NCBI GenBank assembly: GCA_028679405.1
Contig: JAJRBP010000216.1
Span: 1 to 10,137 of the forward strand
From: Methanoregulaceae archaeon
GTDB lineage: Archaea > Halobacteriota > Methanomicrobia > Methanomicrobiales > Methanospirillaceae
Direction of reading: 5' to 3'
Length of the DNA: 10,137 bases
Shown here: positions 7,003-10,137 of the stretch, piece after piece
How the letters are laid out: every line of letters starts with the position of its first letter
How positions within the stretch are numbered: position 1 is the stretch's first letter
Program-made: the position numbers and the translations under genes
Notes under the pieces: generated by a model
Databases searched by the model: none
Told to the model about the DNA's origin: nothing
Seen by the model: the letters and a program-made list of their open reading frames with translations, nothing else

Positions 7003-7020
7003 AAGAATATACATATTCTT
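7003..7020. promoter_or_regulatory. 18-bp palindrome overlapping a TATA-like box before the AbrB-like gene
   Basis: AAGAATAT (7003-7010) and ATATTCTT (7013-7020) are perfect reverse complements separated by AC. The centre, AATATACAT, resembles an archaeal TATA box about 25 nt before the AAGGT ribosome binding site of the AbrB-like gene. Because it is symmetric it might also serve the divergent pstS promoter. It may be a promoter, an operator, or both. Confidence 0.45.
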
Positions 7021-7049
7021 ACATCTTACCTGAATGAAGGTAATTGCCG

Positions 7050-7298
7050 ATGGTGCAACTGGATCTTGATGATATTGAGTCCATTGAGGAGACCACAGTA
7101 ACCGTCCGGTCGTACAGGCATCGGACAACGATACCCTCGAAAATCTTTCGTCTTTTGAACCTCACCCAGGGAGATCGGCTGAGATGGATTGCCCTGAAAG
7201 ACGGTTCCGTACTGGTGATGAAACTGAAAGATACTGGACCCTCAACGGAAACTGTTATTGAAGAAAATCCGGTTCACCCCCCCACCGAAATAATTTAA
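7050..7298 (+). CDS. AbrB/SpoVT-domain transcriptional regulator, divergent from pst
   Basis: Small 82-aa protein whose residues 15-60 fit the swapped-hairpin AbrB fold: a VTVRSYRHR strand, TIPSKIFRLLNLTQGD (the family's TIP..I...L.L..GD core) and RLRWIALKDGSVLVMKL, a final hairpin. Such proteins act as dimers that bind AT-rich or palindromic DNA as repressors or as antitoxins. An acidic N-terminus (DLDDIESIEE) precedes the domain, and a Pro/Glu-rich tail of about 20 residues with no predicted fold follows it. ATG 7050 is chosen because AAGGT lies about 9 nt upstream; a TTG at 7044 would overlap that spacing. No toxin gene lies next to it, which argues against an antitoxin role. The gene is divergent from pstS across 133 bp holding two palindromic elements. 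In archaea AbrB domains occur in phosphate-uptake regulators, so control of pst is a reasonable inference but not shown. Confidence 0.85.
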   Translation: MVQLDLDDIESIEETTVTVRSYRHRTTIPSKIFRLLNLTQGDRLRWIALKDGSVLVMKLKDTGPSTETVIEENPVHPPTEII

Positions 7299-7381
7299 TC
7301 ATTAAATGAAACGTGTTCCAGATTCTCATTCATATCCAGGTCAGATGAATCAGGGGAAGAATCCACAGGTTTCCGGGGTTA
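7299..7381. other. Short intergenic region with inverted repeats after the AbrB-like gene
   Basis: TTTAAT and ATTAAA flank a single C across the stop codon (7294-7306). A nested imperfect stem is formed by GATTCT (7321-7326) with AGAATC (7358-7363), and inside it ATTCAT (7328-7333) with ATGAAT (7345-7350). No T-run follows, so a terminator for the AbrB-like gene is only possible. No coding signal is seen. Confidence 0.3.
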
Positions 7382-7660
7382 TTACTCTTCAGGCATTAAA
7401 ATAGTCCAGAAAAGATCTACACGTGGAATCTGGATATGAAACAGCCGTTCTCCCACGTCCACCTGATTTGTGTGCAGTCTCTCGTAAACTGAATCCTTCT
7501 CCGGAGAAACCGGACTGAACAGGGGGCCAGAATCAGTGGTTATTCTGATGCAATTGCAGCTGTTTGAAAATAGGATTCCTGCTTTCGTGGGAAGAATAAA
7601 AAAATTTGGGACCTTGGGAAGGTCTGATCCTTCCTCTATTCCCGTTGTCCTATATCCCAC
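7382..7660 (-). CDS. Doubtful 92-aa hypothetical protein
   Basis: An open frame of 92 codons lies directly after the stop of the secreted-protein gene, with a GTG start adjoining that TGA. I do not recognise the product. It has no signal peptide or membrane segment, and contains two cysteines in a SNSCNCIRI stretch and a hydrophobic end (VDLFWTILMPEE). Against it: no ribosome binding site precedes the GTG, no ATG is available until the fourth-last codon, and a hairpin with a T-run (7597-7623) lies inside its first part, which should end most transcripts that would read it. Some codons in the second half look coding, so a small read-through gene or a gene remnant remains possible. Without it, 7299-7660 holds only the terminator and short inverted repeats. 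Confidence 0.2.
   Translation of the reverse strand: MGYRTTGIEEGSDLPKVPNFFILPTKAGILFSNSCNCIRITTDSGPLFSPVSPEKDSVYERLHTNQVDVGERLFHIQIPRVDLFWTILMPEE
7597..7623 (-). terminator. Hairpin with T-run after the first secreted-protein gene
   Basis: ACCTT (7611-7615) and AAGGT (7619-7623) form a 5-bp stem around GGG. On the minus strand the stem is followed by CCCAAATTTTTTTATTC, including seven consecutive T. It starts 38 nt after the gene's stop, as expected for an archaeal T-rich terminator. Confidence 0.55.
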
Positions 7661-8566
7661 TCAGACGCGGCGGATGCCGGACTGGTAGGTGTAGGCCTGG
7701 CTGAATGCCTTGATGATGCCGCTGGCACTGACAGAGTTCGAGTACGAAATGTCCTCTGCCTTTACGCCTCTGAACGCATCCTCGTCGTCGGTCGTGAGGA
7801 CACGGCCGTCCATGAGGTGGGCGGTCATGAATGCGCTTGCGGACCCGATAGCGTCAGCGCTGCCCTCGGATGAGGTAACGCCCTTGAGGCTGATCGAGTA
7901 TGCCTGGACTACCGGCACATCAGCGGTTGCTGCGACGAAGCGCTCGCTCGCGGAGGTTGAGACCGATGCGAGTGAGACATCAACCTTGCTGCCCGACATA
8001 ACGACGTTACAGAAGGGCGGGAAGAAGCCGCTTGCCTGGTTTCCGAACGGACAGAGGATCTTGTCGCCCGAGGTGGTAAGTGCACCTGCACCGTCGACGA
8101 GGATGTCCTCGCTCGAGGTCATGCGACCCTGTTCGTTCGCTGCAATGAACGTAACGATCTTGTTCGCTGCAATGTTCTGCTTGTCAGCGATCTTGTTCGC
8201 GGTGTCGATTGCGGTTGCCTTGGTGTAGCTGGTCACACCCTGCACTGCAAGGGTCTGCTCAGTGTATCCTGCGGTGTACTGGACCTCGCCGACACTCATC
8301 GTGTCGCCCCAGACTCCAGCCTCAGGTGATGCGTTCCCGGTCCATGCCCCTGCGGGCACGAGCGGTGGTGCATTGAGTGCATCGCTGCTCTGCTGCCAGG
8401 TGAGCGAGTCACTGGCCGTCACGGTTCCCTGTGCATTGATGTTGGTGGTGACGGTGATCCCCTTGGTCTCAGGGGTCGCGTTTACCGGGATGTCAGCCAT
8501 TGCGCATCCGGTGAGTGCGATCAACATTGCCGCTGCAACGATGACCACAAAGTACGTTGTCTTCAT
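7661..8566 (-). CDS. Secreted envelope-like protein, first of a tandem paralogous pair
   Basis: A 301-aa exported protein of no firmly known function. Residues 1-24 are a signal peptide (KTT, a hydrophobic run, then AMA before Asp25); a Cys at 21 in LTGC also resembles a lipobox. The mature part is rich in Ser, Thr, Ala, Gly and Val with alternating polar and hydrophobic residues, suggesting beta structure. C172 and C186 flank PFGNQASGFFPPF and could form a disulfide. The C-terminus ends TYQSGIRRV. NAT (29-31) and NAS (78-80) are N-glycosylation sequons. From memory the pattern recalls methanogen sheath or surface proteins, but that is unverified. ATG 8566 is preferred over ATG 8569 because it aligns with the paralogue's start and leaves about 6 nt after AGGAGG. 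The gene has its own promoter and leader hairpin, so it is probably a single-gene transcript with high expression. Confidence 0.88.
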   Translation of the reverse strand: MKTTYFVVIVAAAMLIALTGCAMADIPVNATPETKGITVTTNINAQGTVTASDSLTWQQSSDALNAPPLVPAGAWTGNASPEAGVWGDTMSVGEVQYTAGYTEQTLAVQGVTSYTKATAIDTANKIADKQNIAANKIVTFIAANEQGRMTSSEDILVDGAGALTTSGDKILCPFGNQASGFFPPFCNVVMSGSKVDVSLASVSTSASERFVAATADVPVVQAYSISLKGVTSSEGSADAIGSASAFMTAHLMDGRVLTTDDEDAFRGVKAEDISYSNSVSASGIIKAFSQAYTYQSGIRRV

Positions 8567-8572
8567 CATGTT

Positions 8573-8580
8573 CCTCCTAC
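8573..8580 (-). promoter_or_regulatory. Ribosome binding site of the first secreted-protein gene
   Basis: GTAGGAGG on the minus strand precedes ATG ATG. It is 3 nt from the first ATG (8569) and 6 nt from the second (8566). The paralogue has GTAGGAGAGAACC before a single ATG, so the second ATG is the matching start. Confidence 0.6.
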
Positions 8581-8586
8581 AGTTTT

Positions 8587-8605
8587 ATGCTGATACTCTC
8601 AGCAT
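8587..8605 (-). promoter_or_regulatory. Conserved leader hairpin, copy 1
   Basis: The 19-nt ATGCTGATACTCTCAGCAT (+ strand) forms a perfect 7-bp stem with a 5-nt loop and is identical to the copy at 9871-9889. It lies about 20 nt before the start codon and, judged from the TATA-like box, only a few nt from the 5' end of the mRNA. A role in mRNA stability or translation control is inferred. Confidence 0.6.
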
Positions 8606-8630
8606 CAACCAATGATTTTGTTTATAGATA

Positions 8631-8643
8631 CTTAATAACCTTT
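8631..8643 (-). promoter_or_regulatory. BRE/TATA-like promoter of the first secreted-protein gene
   Basis: The minus strand reads AAAGGTTATTAAG. AAAGGTTATT is shared with the paralogue and lies exactly 24 nt before the shared GTTGATG in both. An A-rich BRE plus TATA box at this distance predicts transcription starting near 8606-8609, just before the hairpin. Confidence 0.55.
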
Positions 8644-8656
8644 CTCTCTGATTCTC

Positions 8657-8702
8657 AAAAAAGCAGGGGAATTGGAACAAATCGGGGCCCGATAACTGCT
8701 TT
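8657..8702 (-). terminator. Nested inverted repeat ending in a T-run, upstream of the first secreted-protein promoter
   Basis: AAAGCAG (8660-8666) pairs with CTGCTTT (8696-8702), enclosing the near-perfect palindrome ATCGGGGCCCGAT (8681-8693). On the minus strand the outer arm runs into TTTTTT (8657-8662). It could be a second, backup terminator insulating this gene from the upstream paralogue. A regulatory site for the promoter 13 nt away is the alternative. Confidence 0.4.
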
Positions 8703-8890
8703 ATTAGCTCATTGAACCGTTCGGTTAAAATCAATCCCGGCAGAGGAAGAGAGTTGAGGATTTCCCAGGCTCAGCATTTGATCGCATACCGTGCCCAAAT
8801 ACCTGACTCATTTCCCACGCTTCTCTATGTTTTGGTATTCGAAGCGATTTCCAAACTTTTTGCACAAAGAAAAGGCCCGGGACTCTGATC
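8703..8890. other. Intergenic spacer between the paralogues
   Basis: No coding frame with a plausible start and ribosome binding site was seen on either strand, apart from shadow frames running into the neighbouring gene. The only structure noted is AACCG-TT-CGGTT at 8715-8726. The rest of the 389-bp gap between the two genes holds the promoter, leader and terminator elements listed separately. Confidence 0.5.
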
Positions 8891-8930
8891 AAAACAAAAA
8901 GAAAGAAGGGATTTCTAAGAGGCTATCCCT
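8891..8930 (-). terminator. Hairpin with T-rich tract after the second secreted-protein gene
   Basis: AGGGAT (8907-8912) and ATCCCT (8925-8930) form a 6-bp stem with a 12-nt loop. On the minus strand the stem is followed by TCTTTCTTTTTGTTTTGATC. It begins 25 nt after the stop codon and is the clearest terminator in the window. Confidence 0.65.
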
Positions 8931-8955
8931 CTTCGTTTCACCCCTCTCTCTCACT

Positions 8956-9852
8956 TCAGACGCGGCGAATGCCGGACTGATAGGTGTAGGACTGGCTGAA
9001 CGCCTTGATAATACCGCTGGCACTGACAGAGTTCGAATACGAGATGTCTTCTGCCTTCGGTGATGCAAAGGCGAAGGGCCCGTCGGCATCTGTCTGGTTC
9101 AGGACACGGCCGTCCATGAGGTGGGCGGTCATGAATGCGCTTGCAGACCCGATAGCGTCAGCGCTGCCCTCTGATGAGGTGACGCCCTTGACACTGACCG
9201 AATATGCCTGAGCTACAGGTACATCGGCGGTCGCTGAGACAAAGCGCTCGCTTGCTGAAGTCGAGACCGATGCGAGTGAGACATCGACTTTGCTTCCCGA
9301 CATAACGACATTACAGAACGGTGGGAACATGCCGCTTTCCTGGGTTCCGAACGGACAGAGGATCTTGTCGCCTGACGATGTCGTCTGGCCTGCTCCGTCG
9401 ATAAGGATATCTTCGCTCGAGACCATCCGGCCCTGTTCATTTGCTGCAATGAACGTGACGATCTTGTTTGCTGCAATGTTGTTCTTGTCAGCAATCTTGT
9501 TCCCGGTGTCGAGCGCGGTGGTCTTGGTGTAGCTGGTTACACCCTGGACTGCCATCGTATTCTCGGTGTATCCGGCGGTGTACTGGACCTCGCCTGCACC
9601 TTCGACCACTCCGGTCGTCGAGTTAGCTACGGCAGCCTTCAGCGGCGGTGCGTCGAGCGCATCGCTGCTCTGCTGCCATGTAAGCGAGTCACTTGCGGTG
9701 ACGGTACCCTGGGCGTTGATATTGGTAGTTACTGTGATCCCCTTCGTTTCAGGGGTCGCGTTGACCGGGATGTCAGCCATTACCGATCCGGTGAATGCAA
9801 TAAGCATTGCGACCGCGATAACGGCTACGCCGGCGAAATGAGTTGTCTTCAT
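8956..9852 (-). CDS. Secreted envelope-like protein, second of a tandem paralogous pair
   Basis: A 298-aa exported paralogue of the neighbouring protein, function unproven. Residues 1-26 are a signal peptide ending VMA before Asp27. The lipobox-like Cys of the sister protein is Ser23 here, so this one is not a lipoprotein. Residues 27-66 match the sister exactly. From 88 to 251 there are about 18 differences in roughly 165 aligned positions by hand count. The two proteins differ mainly in a block at about 68-87 and another at about 252-266. C166 and C180 are kept, and the end is again TYQSGIRRV. Sequons NAT (31-33), NST (77-79) and NQT (252-254) occur, the last two inside the variable blocks. 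ATG 9852 follows GTAGGAGAGAACC, a good ribosome binding site. A structural surface role such as sheath or S-layer is inferred from composition, export, duplication and strong expression signals; an adhesin is another possibility. Confidence 0.88.
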   Translation of the reverse strand: MKTTHFAGVAVIAVAMLIAFTGSVMADIPVNATPETKGITVTTNINAQGTVTASDSLTWQQSSDALDAPPLKAAVANSTTGVVEGAGEVQYTAGYTENTMAVQGVTSYTKTTALDTGNKIADKNNIAANKIVTFIAANEQGRMVSSEDILIDGAGQTTSSGDKILCPFGTQESGMFPPFCNVVMSGSKVDVSLASVSTSASERFVSATADVPVAQAYSVSVKGVTSSEGSADAIGSASAFMTAHLMDGRVLNQTDADGPFAFASPKAEDISYSNSVSASGIIKAFSQSYTYQSGIRRV

Positions 9853-9870
9853 GGTTCTCTCCTACATTCA

Positions 9871-9889
9871 ATGCTGATACTCTCAGCAT
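9871..9889 (-). promoter_or_regulatory. Conserved leader hairpin, copy 2
   Basis: Identical to the 19-nt inverted repeat at 8587-8605, and the identity extends four bases further (CAAC) on the side away from the gene. It lies 18 nt before the start codon at 9852. Flanking bases differ more than the hairpin itself, which suggests the stem is under selection. Confidence 0.6.
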
Positions 9890-9914
9890 CAACTAATCAC
9901 TTTGGCGAAAGACC

Positions 9915-9928
9915 ATAAATAACCTTTT
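9915..9928 (-). promoter_or_regulatory. BRE/TATA-like promoter of the second secreted-protein gene
   Basis: The minus strand reads AAAAGGTTATTTAT, the same core as the sister promoter and the same 24 nt from the shared GTTGATG. Transcription is predicted to start near 9890-9894, leaving a leader of about 40 nt that opens with the hairpin. Confidence 0.55.
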
Positions 9929-9959
9929 GTGGATTCCTCGCAATTTAGAAGTTATTCTT

Positions 9960-10015
9960 AAAAAACAAGGACGTATAACCGTTTATTTTGACGGTCTAAC
10001 CTGAAAGTTATACGT
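9960..10015 (-). terminator. 45-nt inverted repeat followed by a T-run
   Basis: ACGTATAAC (9971-9979) and GTTATACGT (10007-10015) are perfect reverse complements, with an inner pair ACCGT (9978-9982) and ACGGT (9991-9995) that overlaps the left arm. On the minus strand the repeat is followed by CCTTGTTTTTTAAG (T6 at 9960-9965). It may terminate a gene entering from the right edge, or be a regulator site upstream of the second secreted-protein promoter. Confidence 0.4.
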
Positions 10016-10064
10016 GATTGTAGCTGGATTTTGGTGGAGATTCGGATCGGATAACCAGTATTTT

Positions 10065-10137
10065 TCAGGTAAAGAAACTCGAACGATAGATGCAAAGGAA
10101 CGCCTGTATCATTGTCATCATCCGATGGAAGAGGTCA
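10065..10137 (-). CDS. Possible C-terminal end of a gene entering from the right edge
   Basis: A frame open from the right edge (first full codon at 10136) encodes 23 residues, beginning DLFHRMMTMIQ, before a TGA at 10065-10067. It is too short to recognise. The only support is that a terminator-like inverted repeat starts 50 nt after the stop. It is not a third copy of the secreted-protein family, whose members end SGIRRV. Confidence 0.25.
   Translation of the reverse strand, partial: DLFHRMMTMIQAFLCIYRSSFFT

Noticed and set aside
6939..7020. A short CRISPR-like or transposon-end repeat cluster
   Set aside because: The units are only 8 bp, alternate in orientation and have 2-3 nt spacers. 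This fits a protein-binding operator, not CRISPR repeats or insertion-sequence ends.
7050..7298. AbrB-like gene as the antitoxin of a toxin-antitoxin pair
   Set aside because: No toxin-like gene overlaps or follows it. The next frame downstream is on the opposite strand and doubtful.
7710..8228. A 172-codon + strand frame with a hydrophobic product opposite the first secreted-protein gene
   Set aside because: It is the antisense shadow of a gene rich in Ala, Ser, Thr and Val codons. The same kind of frame appears opposite the paralogue, which follows from their shared sequence.
8791..9063. A 90-codon + strand frame starting in the gap between the paralogues
   Set aside because: No ribosome binding site, basic low-complexity product, and its second half is antisense to the second secreted-protein gene across that gene's terminator.

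Overview
The window looks like part of a mesophilic methanogenic archaeon's chromosome, most likely of the order Methanomicrobiales. That placement is an inference. It rests on archaeal promoter layouts (an A-rich BRE next to a TATA-like box about 25 nt before the presumed mRNA start), an archaeal-type PstS with a lipobox, an AbrB-domain regulator beside pst, dolichol-phosphate-type glycosyltransferases, and a tandem pair of abundant-looking secreted proteins that recall methanogen envelope proteins. No rRNA, tRNA, CRISPR array, insertion sequence or phage gene is visible.

Layout from left to right. (1) Positions 1-3315 are a glycosyltransferase cluster. A GT2 enzyme runs on the + strand. It converges on a two-gene minus-strand unit: a membrane-anchored dolichol-phosphate-sugar-synthase-like GT2 (starting at TTG 3315), followed after 10 nt by a GT4 enzyme. 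These are typical of lipid-linked or surface glycan assembly. (2) Positions 3394-6916 are a complete minus-strand phosphate uptake operon, pstS-pstC-pstA-pstB, tightly packed, with pstC and pstA sharing one base. No phoU follows. (3) Positions 6917-7298 are a divergent control region and an 82-aa AbrB/SpoVT-domain protein. The spacer carries three copies of an 8-bp half-site (TATTGGTA) in alternating orientation, spaced 11 and 10 bp, just upstream of the pstS ribosome binding site, plus a separate 18-bp palindrome near the abrB-like gene. The simplest reading is that the AbrB-like protein controls pst and perhaps itself. (4) Positions 7299-7660 hold no well-supported gene: a doubtful 92-codon frame and the terminator of the next gene. 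(5) Positions 7661-9852 are two tandem minus-strand paralogues of about 300 aa, secreted and very similar. Each has the same promoter spacing, an identical 19-nt hairpin at the presumed 5' end of the mRNA, a strong ribosome binding site and its own downstream terminator-like element. (6) Positions 9853-10137 hold the second paralogue's promoter, a 45-nt inverted repeat with a T-run, and possibly the last 23 codons of another minus-strand gene.

The best leads are the three-half-site operator at pstS paired with a divergent AbrB protein in place of phoU, and the paralogous secreted pair with a duplicated 5'-leader hairpin and two variable blocks that hold most of the N-glycosylation sequons. 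All motif positions were read by eye; no search or folding program was run.
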